From: Ochromonas danica
Lineage: Eukaryota; Sar; Chrysophyceae; Chromulinales; Chromulinaceae
DNA length: 64,000 bases
Reading direction: 5' to 3'
Assembly (NCBI GenBank): GCA_015146655.1
Contig: VKHL01000010.1
Span: 248,001 to 312,000 of the forward strand
A model generated the notes under the pieces. That model searched no databases, was not told where the DNA came from, and saw only the letters and a list, made by a program, of their open reading frames with translations. The stretch's first letter is position 1. Every line of letters starts with the position of its first letter. Shown here piece by piece: positions 42,340-54,015 of the stretch. The translations under genes were made by a program, and so were the position numbers.

Positions 42340-44112
42340 ATGCAGCAAGTGGTGGTGAGGTTATCTATCCTATTCTTACTATTCACTTGTCTTATATGGG
42401 CCAAGACAAATCGATTGAAACAAGCTCGATCACTCAGTAAACAATCTCCTAATAGAGAAGAAAGCAATGATGATTCCAATGATGCTGCCATGGAATTGGC
42501 CAAGTTCCTTCATCGTAACAAAGGCAGTGCTAATGATGATAGTAGTAGTGGTAGTAGTGATAGTGGAAGTATTCGAAAAATATCAGACTCTATGGAGAAC
42601 TATGAAATAGAGGAAATTGCTCGTGCTATTCGTAGTTTAATGACAGCACAAAATGCATGGAAATCTATGGATGCTGCCACACACCAATTACGTAATACAT
42701 TCAAAGAGAGGTATGTTCATCCTCCCTTACAAAGTTGGTTTTGTTGACTTGCAAGCAGTTCACCATATATCTTGTATTATTCTTAATATTGTGTGTTGCT
42801 GTTTTGTGTGTACTACAACAGTGCATCGCTATCAAGTCGTTATGAGAAATTCCGTCGATCAAAGAGCAAGAATCGCAAAGAAGCCGCTAAATTATTGGAG
42901 TATGTGACGGCAGCTGAAAGAGGTATGCAAGCTGCTGAGATTCTTCAATCTCTCTATGAGCGTAATAGTGAACGAAGAAAAGAAATGCTCTTATTTGCTG
43001 GCTTGGAAGAATTAGCCCGACTGGATATGCAGGAGAATAAAGTCCATCTCTCCATGTTTATATTACGACCTATTGCCACAGATGATGATATGGGAAACGA
43101 GATTTTGCGATTTTCTCAAGATGAGTTAGTTGTTGCATTTATTGATAATGTTCGTAGTCCAGGAATTGGTATGGCTCAACTCCTTCGAATGGTGTCCAAG
43201 GAAGGTTGTCAAAGAGTGTCACTCGTAGAAGAATCAACAGCCACAGATAACAATAGCAACGCTCTTCCAATTCATGAAGCACCAGCTGATAATCCAAGCA
43301 AGATCATTGTTTTGCAACCCACCATGGCTCGACTAGCAATCCAAGCAAGTCAAGCTCTGGAAGAGTTTGTGAACAAAGAGGTCGACGCTCTGGTTACCTC
43401 CGCTGCTAATGTATCGAATGAGACAGTAGATGTGGCTTCACTCGCAGTTGGTGGTGATGATGAAAGAAATCAAACCCATCATTGGCCACTCCGTGTACGA
43501 TTTGTTGGACATTCAGCTGGGGGAGCAGTTGCTTCCTATTTGGCAATGCTTTTGCATGGAACACTTCCTCTGCACTGCTTATTGGCGTGCGATCCTAGTC
43601 AATCAACACCGTTGCCCTTGAAAATGCCCAAAAACTATCGTGGTAAAGTGAAATGTGTTACACTTGGATGCTTGCCATGTCTTTCCCATCAAGTGGTACC
43701 CAGGTACATTACCTCGTTAATATGTGGTGATGATGTCATTGCACGTGCTCAACCTGATGCGATAGCATCTTTCCGACGTCGAGTACTACGAGCATTAGAA
43801 GCTGGTGCTGGGAAAAAGGGGTTTGGGTGGTTAGTAGGTGGTAGCGTGTTGAAGGATATCTCATCTATGGCTGGCAAGTCTCTCACACGCTATCGCACTT
43901 CCAAGAAAGCCTCTTCATCTCCTTTGGATCTTCCTGGAAGAGTTTTCTTCATGAAGAATCGCCAACTTAAGCAAGGCGCCACATTACAACGTATTTTGCG
44001 AGGTAATTGGCAAGAAGATGTGCTTTGGAAAGTTCATGATATCCCTATCTCTGGAAAGATGCTTGAACATCATGGGCTTGATGCTTATATTCGCACACTA
44101 AATCGTTGCTAA
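42340..44112 (+). CDS. Class 3 lipase (DAG lipase-like)
   Basis: Two exons (42340-42710 and 42822-44112) join to 553 residues. An N-terminal hydrophobic segment (VVVRLSILFLLFTCLIWA) acts as signal or anchor. A Ser/Asp-rich linker and helical region follow. The catalytic core has FVGHSAGGAVASYLAMLL with the nucleophile Ser in GHSAG near residue 352, then SLICGDDVIAR as the likely Asp and LEHHGLDAY as the likely His. This triad order fits alpha/beta class 3 lipases such as diacylglycerol lipase. The lipid substrate is not known. Confidence 0.85.
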
Positions 44113-44172
44113 CAGGTGGTAGTACTTGTAGAATGAGAAGAACACTTCATTTGTGATTCAAATATACTGTTG

Positions 44173-44908
44173 TTAGTCTTTTTCTGATGTCACACTATTA
44201 TCATCTTTATTACTGGCATTCTCTTCGTCTTCTTCATCGTCTGAGCCATAGGCAGCCAAGAGAGATGATACAGTAGATGTTGGCTTAGATGCTGGCATTG
44301 GATTAGAAGAAGACGATGGGAGGACTTCTTCCACTCTTTTCACCACTTTACTCTCTGTTGAACTGGATTGGTTTTCTATAGCATCAACCTTTCTCTTGGC
44401 TATTTAGTATATTCTTGTTAGTATCAAGATGTGGGATATGAACAGTGAAATCATCTCTCTTACCTCGAATCTTCACTGTGGCTACTGGAGTAATAGCTGG
44501 TTTCTTCTCAATATTCATTAACTTAACCTTGGAAGAAATTGTTGAAGAACTTGAAGCTATACTCTCTTTCATCATAGTAGCAACTCGAAACTCTTCTAAA
44601 GCACGTGCTTCTTCTTCCTTTTGTTGTAATTTAGATTCTTGTTGTTGATTTTCTAAATGACGTAAAAAGGAAACATCTTCTTCATCAAGTGCTTTAGGTG
44701 GAGCAAAGATTAACTTAGTATTAGCATCATATTCATCTTGTTTCTTCTGTCTTTGTTCTGCAAGTTGTTCAAAAAGTGGACGATGACTTGCTCGTTCAGC
44801 TGCAAGACGAGCTATCTTAGCTTCTTCACTTTCAATGGCTACTTCATTTGAAAAGTCAATACCATCGTTTGAGGATAAGACAGAGGTTGCAACAAATCGA
44901 AGTGTCAT
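44173..44908 (-). CDS. PSME3IP1: PSME3IP1/FAM192A (NIP30) family protein
   Basis: Two exons (44908-44464 and 44399-44173) join to 223 residues. The NIP30 domain is visible: RPLFEQLAEQRQKKQDEYD, then LDEEDVSFLRHLENQQQESKLQQKEEEARALEEFR, matching the human YERLQEQKDRKQQEYE and LDEDETNFLDEV pattern. The C-terminus ends in the conserved-type SLLAAYGSDDEEDEE acidic motif. In animals this nuclear protein binds the PA28-gamma proteasome activator. Divergent from the HTD2-like gene, with 117 bp between starts, and convergent with the lipase gene. Confidence 0.85.
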
Positions 44909-45025
44909 TTATACCACTCTTCGTATTCCCAAAAGAAAATACCTTTCAGTCCTCATCGAATCGACAAGACAGAGTTAAGCTATTATTATATTGCAAAGTA
45001 TTGTTACGATGTGTGGGGATAAGAA

Positions 45026-45607
45026 ATGAAATGGAACAACAAAAACAGTGACAATAACATTGATATTGACATGATGAGACCAGCTGGCATGCTACTACCA
45101 ACATTATTAAAGAAGACAATTTCTTCTAGTACTAGTAAACTACATGTTTATCATCATTTTTCCACTCTACAAGAGAAATTTGTCATTCAAGGTACGATGA
45201 ACTTCAAATCACCAGAAGTTGGTCAATATGCAACAGTGGAGCATATCTTCCATCAAGCAGATGTCAATCATTTCTCTGAACTCTGTGGTGATAACAATCC
45301 TATTCATATCTCACCAGATATTGCTCAAGCCTCTATGTTTGGTGGGACTATCGTTCATGGCATATTCACTTCAAGTCTATTTTCGACTATCTTTGGTCGC
45401 ACTTTACCTGGTGCTATCTATGTTGATCAGAAGCTCAATTTCAAAAGACCTGTTCATGTTGGTAAGAAAGTTCAAGCTAAGGTGGAAGTATTAGAAGTGA
45501 AGGATCGAAGGAAAGGAGTGTTGTTAGTCTGTGCCACGACATGTTCTGTGGAGGGACAGACTGCTATTGATGGCACTGCCTCTGTCCTCCTTCTTAACTC
45601 TGCCTAG
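45026..45607 (+). CDS. HTD2-like mitochondrial hydroxyacyl-thioester dehydratase (MaoC hot-dog)
   Basis: A 193-residue single-exon protein. Residues 1-55 are basic and Ser-rich, consistent with a mitochondrial presequence. The rest is a single hot-dog domain with the hydratase 2 motif HFSELCGDNNPIHISPDIA and FGGTIVHGIF, where Asp and His are catalytic, and YVDQKLNFKRPVHVG typical of R-specific enoyl hydratases. In mitochondria such proteins dehydrate 3-hydroxyacyl-ACP in type II fatty acid synthesis. A PHA-type R-hydratase role is the alternative. Two later in-frame ATGs (45071, 45074) could also serve as starts. Confidence 0.88.
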   Translation: MKWNNKNSDNNIDIDMMRPAGMLLPTLLKKTISSSTSKLHVYHHFSTLQEKFVIQGTMNFKSPEVGQYATVEHIFHQADVNHFSELCGDNNPIHISPDIAQASMFGGTIVHGIFTSSLFSTIFGRTLPGAIYVDQKLNFKRPVHVGKKVQAKVEVLEVKDRRKGVLLVCATTCSVEGQTAIDGTASVLLLNSA

Positions 45608-45795
45608 TCTTACCATCAAACAATGTATTGCTAGATGAATATCTAGCTTGTGATCTAATCTTAACACCCATCATAAAGACGATTGATTTAATTCCAATGA
45701 AAATGATGACATCTTAAACGATTTCATTACTTTAAAAATAGTTACGACATATATGGTTTATACAAGATCAGCTACAAATCAAGCCAAACCATTTT

Positions 45796-46374
45796 TTACG
45801 ATGACTGTGCAGCTTGTACTAGTTCTAGTTCATCACAACTGAAGTGAGCCGACCATTTCCGATCAAACTTACCAGGTGGAATACCTTCTCCATCAGGTAG
45901 AAATTCCACTTTAATGGGTGTTATAGCAGAGCATAATGTCCCATATTTCTTTCCATAAAGTAACAAAGCTTGTACTGTCCCCACGAAGCCATTACAGTCT
46001 AAACCTTGCTTGGTATAGCCTTTGACATGATACAAGACGATATTCTTACTCACTCTTACCACATCTCCCACTTTAAAATTCCCTTCATATCCATAGGTAG
46101 CTTTAGTAGAAGCAGCAGTAGTTGGAGAGGTAGCAGTGGTAGTAGGTTTGGTCTCGACGACTCCCTCTTCATCACCAAACTCGGGGATCTCTGCCATATA
46201 CCGTGCCACAGATCGATGACGCTCAATAAGAGAAGGTCTATGTAAGAAACTTCTAGTAGTCCGTATATCATGTTGTTGAGATTGTTGTCGAATAGTTCCT
46301 AAACCAAAAGCAAGAAGTTGATGGAAAGAAAGAAGAAGAAGAAGAAACCATAAAAAGAAGTTTTGTTGCTGCAT
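45796..46374 (-). CDS. FTRV: Ferredoxin-thioredoxin reductase variable (alpha) subunit, plastid-targeted
   Basis: A 192-residue single-exon protein. It starts with a strong signal peptide (MQQQNFFLWFLLLLLSFHQLLAFG) followed by a basic Ser/Arg transit-like region, as expected for secondary plastids. The C-terminal 95 residues match the SH3-like FTR variable chain: FKVGDVVRVSKNIVLYHV, GLDCNGFVGTVQALLLYGKKYG, ITPIKVEF and a final KWSAHFSCDELELV. The subunit supports the iron-sulfur catalytic chain that passes electrons from ferredoxin to thioredoxin. It is a nuclear-encoded plastid gene in a non-photosynthetic neighbourhood. Confidence 0.85.
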   Translation of the reverse strand: MQQQNFFLWFLLLLLSFHQLLAFGLGTIRQQSQQHDIRTTRSFLHRPSLIERHRSVARYMAEIPEFGDEEGVVETKPTTTATSPTTAASTKATYGYEGNFKVGDVVRVSKNIVLYHVKGYTKQGLDCNGFVGTVQALLLYGKKYGTLCSAITPIKVEFLPDGEGIPPGKFDRKWSAHFSCDELELVQAAQSS

Positions 46375-46834
46375 TGTTTATCTCTTTCTTTCGTTTCTTT
46401 CAATAAACAAGTCGAAGTACTCTTTTAAATACTCTAGTAAGAATATTTTATATACAGAATTATTTTGGGACCTCTTGTTGACGTGATGAGATCTCCTTGT
46501 CTTGCTCTGCTGCTGCTCGCTTGCCCAAGGTGTCCAAATGCAACACTAATAACTCGCATAAACGCGTGTAAAACTAGGAGTTGAGAAATAGTGTTGTTTG
46601 ACGGAGGTTTGGAGTTTTCGTCAAAAGCCCAATTCTTGTCAGAAAAAGAAGTCAAGAAATAGCTTATTTGAGCTGTTCAAGTAGCTTTTTGGTCAACACA
46701 ACGTTCTTTACCTCGCTCCTCTTTGTAGAGTCTATCATCCCAATCAACAACAACCAGCAACAACTAGACTAGACTACAGTAGTAGATACCATCCATCCAT
46801 CCATTTAACTCTAATCCTCTCTAAATAAGAGAAC
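46375..46834. other. Divergent promoter region
   Basis: The 460 bp between the FTR variable subunit and D-glutamate cyclase starts contain no gene. Short CCAT repeats lie just upstream of 46835. Confidence 0.45.
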
Positions 46835-48052
46835 ATGAGTGTTTTATCCACTTCTGGTCGGGGGACTTTCCTGTTCGCGGCTGGAATGACATCAGTAGCA
46901 TTGGCTGCTTTTTATGTTTTTCGAAGAACAGCAACAACAATTACTAACCCTCCTATCAACACCAAGAAAACGATTTCATGTCTTCAACTTAATCGTATTG
47001 TTGCTAAAATGGAAGCATTAATACAGCAAGATGAAGGAAAACGAGGTATCAAGCAGATTCTACTTCCTCCAGGAGAACTTCTGAGTTGTGCCAAGTTTAT
47101 CTCTCATGCTACTCATGTTGTCATCATTACGGGCTTTCCCTGCATGATCGACTTCTCTCCTCCTACAGAAACAGATGGCCCTTTAGGTGCCATTGCCTTG
47201 GCAAAGACCTTACTTCACCTGGGCAAGGAAGTGACGGTACTCACTGATGAATGCAACGAGGAAGTCTTACTTGCCTGTGCAGCTGGTGCTAATATTCAAC
47301 ATTTTGGTGGAAGACTTTCTTTACAGTCTTTTCCTGCGAAAGAAGATATGGATGATATGGATTGGGGATTTTTGGAACAAGTGTCTGAGAAAGCAGATTT
47401 GTTAATCGCCATCGAGCGTGCTGGTCCCAACAAGAACGGCAGGTGAGTGAGTTTATAATGAATGAATCTTTTTAGTGTTCAAAAAGTGGAATCATCATTG
47501 TATATTGTTGTTAGCTATTTAACTATGAAAGGCAAAGACATGTCAGAGATTGTCTCTCCTTTGGATTTGCTTCTCACAGGTATGGACGTGAGTGAAGAAG
47601 ACAGTGACTCTGGAATTGTCAATCCTAGCCCAAATGTTATGCAAATGCGATCGATAGGAATAGGGGATGGCGGGAATGAAGTGGGTATGGGGAAGATCTA
47701 TGACAGGATCATCGATAGCTCTATCCCTAATGCATCTGAAATTGCTTGTGTGGTGCCTACTGACCTTCTTCTCGTCTCCTCCGTTTCTAATTGGGGTGGG
47801 TATGCACTTTGTGCTGCAGCCGTTCTCTATGATGTTTTCCTCAATGCTACAAGCGAGGAAGTTGAAGTTGATGTTGTTCACGATCAGTTGAACTACATGC
47901 TCCCCACTGAAGAAGAAGAGATCATTAAATGTCAGCGCATGATCGAAGCTGGTGCACGAGATGGTATTACAGGAGAAAAGTCTCTCAAGGTCGATGGCAT
48001 GCCTTTGCAAGCTAGTTTGGACCTTCTTCAGAAGCTCAGGACCATCATATGA
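46835..48052 (+). CDS. DGLUCY: D-glutamate cyclase (DUF4392, DGLUCY-like)
   Basis: Two exons (46835-47442 and 47515-48052) join to 381 residues. A hydrophobic N-terminal segment (FLFAAGMTSVALAAFYVF) and basic residues suggest a mitochondrial or membrane signal. The domain motifs match mammalian DGLUCY: VVIITGFPC, TDGPLGAIALAKTLLHLGKEV, LLIAIERAGPNKNGSYLTMKGKDMSEIV across the intron, and SIGIGDGGNEVGMGKI. The enzyme converts D-glutamate to 5-oxo-D-proline. The nucleotide-like GDGGNE motif is intact. Animal homologues carry extra N-terminal domains that are absent here. Confidence 0.9.
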
Positions 48053-48439
48053 TAATCTGAGGGTTACTAGATTCTGTTATGCTAATCACTATAATTATTT
48101 CCAACTTATATATAAGTAAGGTAATGAAGACTTGGAATCTGTGTAGTTTATATTGCTGCCTGTGCATGATTGCTGCCAACCTACCATATAATGATAGGCT
48201 ATACCCAATTATTGGTACTTTACCATCCGGCATTGTATTATACCAGATGGAGTGGAATGGACCCAATGATTGCATGGATTAATCTCAAAGCAAAACAAGG
48301 CTATTATTATTATGTTTATAGATATTCATCACACGACACAGGTGATATGTCAGATATGACAGAGACAGAAGGAAGGGAGAAGAGCAGAACACTGTACACT
48401 GTACAAAGAAGACTTTGGAGAAACAGGCACAAAGTGAAA

Positions 48440-48832
48440 CTAGCCCATAATCAACTCCATAATAATAAGAAGTGAATCCACGGCTATTAATGGAACTGTT
48501 GTCAATTCCAGTGATGTTTGTGAGACATGGACACCAGGTGGAAACTAAGAGATAAGAGAGCATCTTACCTTTAAGATATCGAACAGCTTGAAGGAAGCCA
48601 GCAACTTGATTCTTGAAACTAGTAGCAGGAAGATTAGGATCTACTTGATCATAACCATCTAAACATGTGACATGCGAAAAGCAAAACGTCATGAAGAGAA
48701 GATGAAAACAAACAAGTAATATTTTTCTATTTCCTACATACATTTCGCTAAAAATCGTTTAGGATGTAAAATAGCAACACCATTTGTTACTAAAAGACCT
48801 GCTTTGAAAATATTATAGAGAGAAAATCCCAT
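48440..48832 (-). CDS. YOS1: IER3IP1/YOS1 ER-Golgi transport protein
   Basis: A three-exon gene (48832-48742, 48658-48569, 48495-48440) encoding only 78 residues and easily missed. The first exon reads MGFSLYNIFKAGLLVTNGVAILHPKRFLAK, matching the Yos1 N-terminal membrane helix and HEERFL region. The last exon reads VPLIAVDSLLIIMELIMG, matching the C-terminal helix (VPLIIVNSIAIVLLLLFG in animals). Splice phases fit exactly and donors are GTATGT and GTAAGA. Yos1 joins Yip1/Yif1 in COPII vesicle traffic. Divergent from AP-3 beta, 155 bp between starts. Confidence 0.92.
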
Positions 48833-48987
48833 TATCTTCTAATTTGCTTTACTCTCACCTCGACCTAGTCATCAGAGAAACGCGTGTGGGATGAGATAAA
48901 ACGCATGCAGGGGAATAAAACGCGTTTCTCAGGTTTGGTGCTTCATTGGGGTCATCAGTCTGGTGGAGAAGTGAATAGGAAAGAGAA

Positions 48988-51900
48988 ATGGACTCAATAT
49001 TAAGAGATGGTGTACAACTTCAAGCCATTACAGCACGTGCCTTTGGTGGTGATTCTCATTTCTTTGAAGATTTAGTAACACCTGAGAAAATTCGTGAAGA
49101 ATTAGATTCAAATAAGGTAAGTCAGTGAAATCCACAACTATTCCCTTTCTCACATACACAAGGGTGAGACGAGCAGAGGATGTCTGACTGACTTTCTTGA
49201 CTTGACTTGACTTTACTGGACTTTACTTGACTTACATGCTAATCTATTGTTTGTCTAGGATGGAGACAAGCTCAAAGGTATGAAGCAACTATTAGCTATG
49301 ATATCAAAAGGAAGAGATGTTCCTGAGTTCTTTCCTGATGTTGTGAAGAATGTGGTTGTCAAGAATATTGAAGTTAAGAAATTAGTGTATGTCTACTTAG
49401 TCCATTATGCTGACTTTGATAGTAATTGTCGAGAGATCGCATTATTATCCATTAATTCTTTTCAAAAGGATCTGTCTGATCCAAATCAATTTGTTCGTGG
49501 ACTAGCATTACGTGTAATGACATCTGTACGTGTTCCTGATATTATACAAATTCAATTATTAGCAGTCAGAAAATGTGCGGGTGATACTTCACCATATGTG
49601 AGAAAATGTGCTGCCAATGCTGTTACAAAGATTTATGCCTTTGATCCAGAACAGATTGATCACCTTAAGCAAATCCTAAATGCACTCTTCAAGGATATGT
49701 CTACCATGGTTTTAGGATCTACTTTAGCAGCCTTTAATGAAATTTGTCCGACGGCATATGAGATGATTCATGCACATTATCGTAAACTTTGTCAACTCTT
49801 GGCTGATATGGATGAATGGACTCAAGTGGCTGCTCTTGATGTGCTTACAAGATATGTTCGTAATCAATTTCAAGATCCTTCTCCTGGTTCTACTGAAGTA
49901 CAAAAGCTACAAGCTCGTCAAAGATCTACAGCTGCTTTGAAGGGTCAGACAACGACCTCAGTGCGTCGCAAAGTAAAGAAACAGACAGCATTCTATAGTG
50001 ATGAAGAAGATGAAGAAAGTGAAGTTGAAATCATTGAAGTTAAACCATTTTCCCAATTTGAAGGAGCAACTGAAAATGAGCAGGATCTGGAAGAAGATCA
50101 TCAGTTAGTTTTAAAATGTTCACTTCCATTGTTGAAGAGTCGTAATACGGCTGTTGTATTGGCAGTCTGTACTTTACATTACTATGGCGGATTACCTGAT
50201 GGAAGTAATGGCAATCTTCTTGCTAAAGCTCTTGTTCGAATTATGCGTAATCGCCGGGAAGTTCAATACGTTGTCTTGAATAGCATTCAAACTATTGCAC
50301 GTGAACGTCCTCATCTATTTCGCCCATATCTTCACGATTTCTTTGTTATTTCATCTGATGCAATGTTCAACCGTCTCTTGAAATTGGATATCTTGGCTTC
50401 TCTCTGTGACAAGGACAATGTGCGTATTATCCTCAGTGAGCTGGATATCTATATCAAGGATCCCCATCCACAGTTTGCTGCTATGGCTGTAAAAGCTGTA
50501 GGCCGTGTCGCTGATGCAGATCCCACCGTTTGTGAAAGTTGTATTACGGGATTGATGCAGTATTTGATGTGTGTCAAGGAAGAACGGCTGGTGACTGAAT
50601 GTGTTGTTGTGCTGCGGCAATTGCTTCAACAGGCTAATAGTGGCGACAATCAATCCGTGGGTTGCATTAATGCACTGAAATCATTGATTAAGCTGCTATT
50701 AATTGATGATCCAAAGCTTCGGATCGAAGAACCTCGTGCTCGTGCTTGTATCGTGTGGTTGGTAGGTGAGTTTCATGAGCGCTTGCGGAAAGTTAGTCTG
50801 GATGTACTACGCATTCTTGCTTCGGGTTTCATGGGTGAAAGTACTATTTGCAAGTTGCAAATTATGAATTTAGCTGCTAAGTTGTCAGTTTACTTTGCTG
50901 ACAATGATAAGGCCCAGAGTCTGATGACATATGTTTTGGAACTATGCCGCTACGATATGGATACCGATCTTCGTGATCGAGCACGAATGTTGACTGCCTT
51001 AATGGGACTAGCCCCTCCTTCTGATGACAATCATCATATTGATGAAGATGCTTTGGGTGAGCTTTGTGAGCATGCAGGAGCTATCCTTCTTGCTCCGAAA
51101 TTGCCTCCTGTGACGTTAGTTGGTGCCGCTGACGATGAAGGATTACCTTCTCTTGCCATGGGCAGTTTAAGTCAAGTAGTGGGACATACTGTACGTGGGT
51201 ATCAGTCACTTGGAGCATGGTCAACCACTCGCCCTAATACTAAGCTACGAGACACAGGAAGCAATAGATTTGAAGAAACTTCGCGTTACTCTGAGGATAT
51301 ATTTAAAAAGGTTGAAACTGAAAGCAGTAGCAGTGCTGAAGAGAGCAGTGATAACGAGGATAGTGGAAGCAGCGATGATGATAGTGAAAGTGAAGATAGT
51401 GAAGATTCGAGCGAAGCAAATTCTTCTTCGGAAAGTGAAGACAACTCTTCCACTGCGAGTTCTTCTTCTGCATCTTCTTCTGACCGCTCATCATACAAGG
51501 TCCAAAAATTCGCCTCCAAATCTTCTCAACCTATCGTCCGAAATGATGATCGCAATCCTTCTTCTCAAACTCGTGCTCCCATTCGTAAAGTGGGTAGGAA
51601 GCGTCAGGATATTGTTGGTCTGGATTCTGGATTGGGATCCATGACTTTACAGCCTTCGGCATCAACCACGACAACTTCTTCTTTTCTGATTGATCAGTCT
51701 GGTGCGCATCCATCTCTTTCTTCGTCTAATTTGGATAACCTTTTGGACCTTCCTCACTCTGCCTCTAGTGTCGCTAGTCAGAGTTCAATCACTGGGTCCA
51801 CGAGACGTAACCACGAGATGGATATGCTTGGATTGGGAATGAATAACTCTAGTGGTGTAGATCACTTCAAAATGTTGTCAAATGATGGTCCAGACCTCTT

Positions 51901-52926
51901 GGATCACGGTCTGATGTCTTCATCCGCATCTGTACCAACTGTTCCTGCTCAAGCTAGCAAAGTATCCAATATACTCAGCAATTTCGATGTTCATCCAGCC
52001 TCAACTAAATCACATACCGCAGATGTTCAACCCACCTTGACAGGGTATGCGCCGTTACCATCTATTCCCAGTACGCCGATGACGGCCATGCATAATCCAG
52101 TGCCTCCTGCTAATTCATCGACAGTAACTTCAATTGACACCGGCATGCTAGCTCCGAAAGTGGTTTTACGTCCAGAGATTGGCGCAGGATTGCTAGTAGC
52201 TCTCGTGATTCGTAAAAATACCCCAGCTGTAGCTTATGCCGGTGCAACAAGCTGCTACTTTTCATTTCGGAATACAAAAGAGTATGCCATGCGCAGAATT
52301 CGGATTTCCCTGCCAAGTGATGTACGAAAAACTACAATATCTGATATTCCATTACTAGAACCAGGACAAGAAGTTCTTTTGCCTGTTGAAATCGTCTTCA
52401 CATCATGGGTAAATAAATCAATTAAAGTTGATGTTCGAAGTGATCGTGGCAGCTTTGTTGGGCTGTTGACTGTAGAAGACTATGACTTGCTTGTCCCTTT
52501 TGTGCTTTCTTCTGAAGATTTCGAGATGCAAAGGTCTCGAATGAAGGGATTTAGTGAGATTTCCAAGTTCTATGCTTGGTCTGCTGTGACTATGAATCCT
52601 ACTTCAGCCATGGAGGATTTGGAAAGGGAATTGATTCAGAGAGTTTGTCGTAGTCTTCAAATGCATGTAGTGCAGGGGGTGGGACTAGGAGAGCTGATGT
52701 TTGCTGCTAAAGTGCGCAAAGGCTTGTCTGAAGAGAAAGCCTTTCTCACTTTGCTCTCTCAAGGGTAAGTGTCGAGCAAATAATGAGATTTTTTTATCTT
52801 TCTTGAACTCCTATTGACTTGGATGTTGATTGTAGGGATGGTGTCACCGTGCAAGTAAATTGTGGCGATGCAGTTTTTGCTTCTTCATTCCATGATGCTG
52901 TCAAGAAGATTTTGTCTAATAACTGA
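48988..52926 (+). CDS. AP3B: AP-3 complex beta subunit
   Basis: Three exons (48988-49116, 49259-52764, 52836-52926) join in phase to 1241 residues. The adaptin N-terminal ARM trunk is clear: DSNCREIALLSINSFQKDLSDPNQFVRGLALRVM and SPYVRKCAANAVTKIY, as in beta adaptins. The Ser/Glu/Asp-rich hinge (51310-51500), with long alternating acidic and serine runs, is typical of AP-3 beta rather than AP-1/2. The ear region follows, and the last exon supplies its final 30 residues. AP-3 sorts cargo to lysosome-like organelles. A Ser-rich segment at 51650-52000 extends the hinge. Confidence 0.93.
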
Positions 52927-53220
52927 GGCATAGTAGAGTAATTAATCAATAGAGACAGAGATTTGATGACCATTGATGTCTTGTTTTTAACCACTACAAC
53001 ATTACAAAACACTGTGCTTGACAAGTGATTAACTCATGCTAAGACCTACACCGTACAGTAGTATTTAGAGTTTCTCACTAAAACTATCACCTATATATGG
53101 CCAAACCATGATATCATGACAAATCACAGTCTCTTGTCCCAACAAAACACTTTCCACCATCACATCTCCATCCTCCTCTAGCTTGCTTGTTCTTCTTCTT
53201 CTTGTTCTTCTTCTTCTCTA

Positions 53221-53574
53221 TCACCGACCACTACGACGAACCTTCCTGAAACAAGATTTCAACGCTTGGAATTGCTGATCACATATAGATTTTTCCACGG
53301 TTTCTGTTTTTAGGATACAGATCGCATATTGACTGATCTATATAACAAACATGAACAACAACACGAACATCCCATCACCACAACAAAACAACAAAAACAA
53401 CAAAAACAACAAAAACAACAAAACAACAAAAACAACAAAACAACAAAACCATCACATTGACCACTATACATACTATAAAGACTGAATCAGCCCTACCTCT
53501 CCTGGACAAACAGAAACCATGTCTTTGAAGACTTTTCCTATTCTTGTTCCTGGTGTGGTAGATGAGGATGGCAT
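53221..53574 (-). CDS. NDUFAF8: NDUFAF8-like twin CX9C complex I assembly factor
   Basis: Two exons (53574-53497 and 53337-53221) join in phase to 64 residues. The joined product has C-x9-C formed across the splice (C from CPGE, second C in ISQYAIC), an 11-residue loop, and a second C-x9-C, ICDQQFQALKSCF. Human NDUFAF8 has the same spacing and ends its second motif FCAREFEALRSCF. These mitochondrial intermembrane-space-type coiled-coil-helix proteins assist NDUFAF5 in complex I assembly. Each exon alone is too short to stand out. The gene sits just downstream of NDUFAF3 on the same strand. Its intron holds a purine-rich repeat. Confidence 0.85.
53383..53446. repeat. (AACAAA)n-type A/C-rich repeat inside the NDUFAF8 intron
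   Basis: About 64 bp of alternating CAACAAAAA units on the plus strand, so a T/G-rich tract in the intron of the minus-strand gene. Confidence 0.9.
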
Positions 53575-54015
53575 ACCGTAGCTATGGATTGATTATTAAT
53601 GACAACGAGGAAAGCGATTGATTAACTTAAAGCGAACGGAGTTAAGGAAATACATAAATGGATTTCTTGACTCCCCCATGCCCATGGCGCTATGATTTGA
53701 TGTTAGGGAACAGCGGATAAAAGTCAGAGTGATCATGATCAAGACAAAGCTTCAAAGAAAAAGGTAGATATACTACACTGTAGTTTACACAAACACATAT
53801 GCGAGAGTAAGTAACCATACAGCAGCAGCCTAACACTGTAGTAGATGTTATATAGTGATAGCAACTAACTCTCCACCATACCCCTAAAACAATCTGCTAA
53901 ACCTTTATTGAAAGAATTGATAAGCTCATCGTTCGTTTTATTCGACAGACAAGCAGAGCAACACCAAACAAGACTGTATGCTATAAGGGGAATGGGGGAA
54001 TAGTAAAGCAGCTCT
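53575..54015. other. Intergenic, upstream of NDUFAF8
   Basis: The 440 bp between NDUFAF8 and the 3' end of NDUFAF3 hold no further gene that I can support. Confidence 0.45.
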
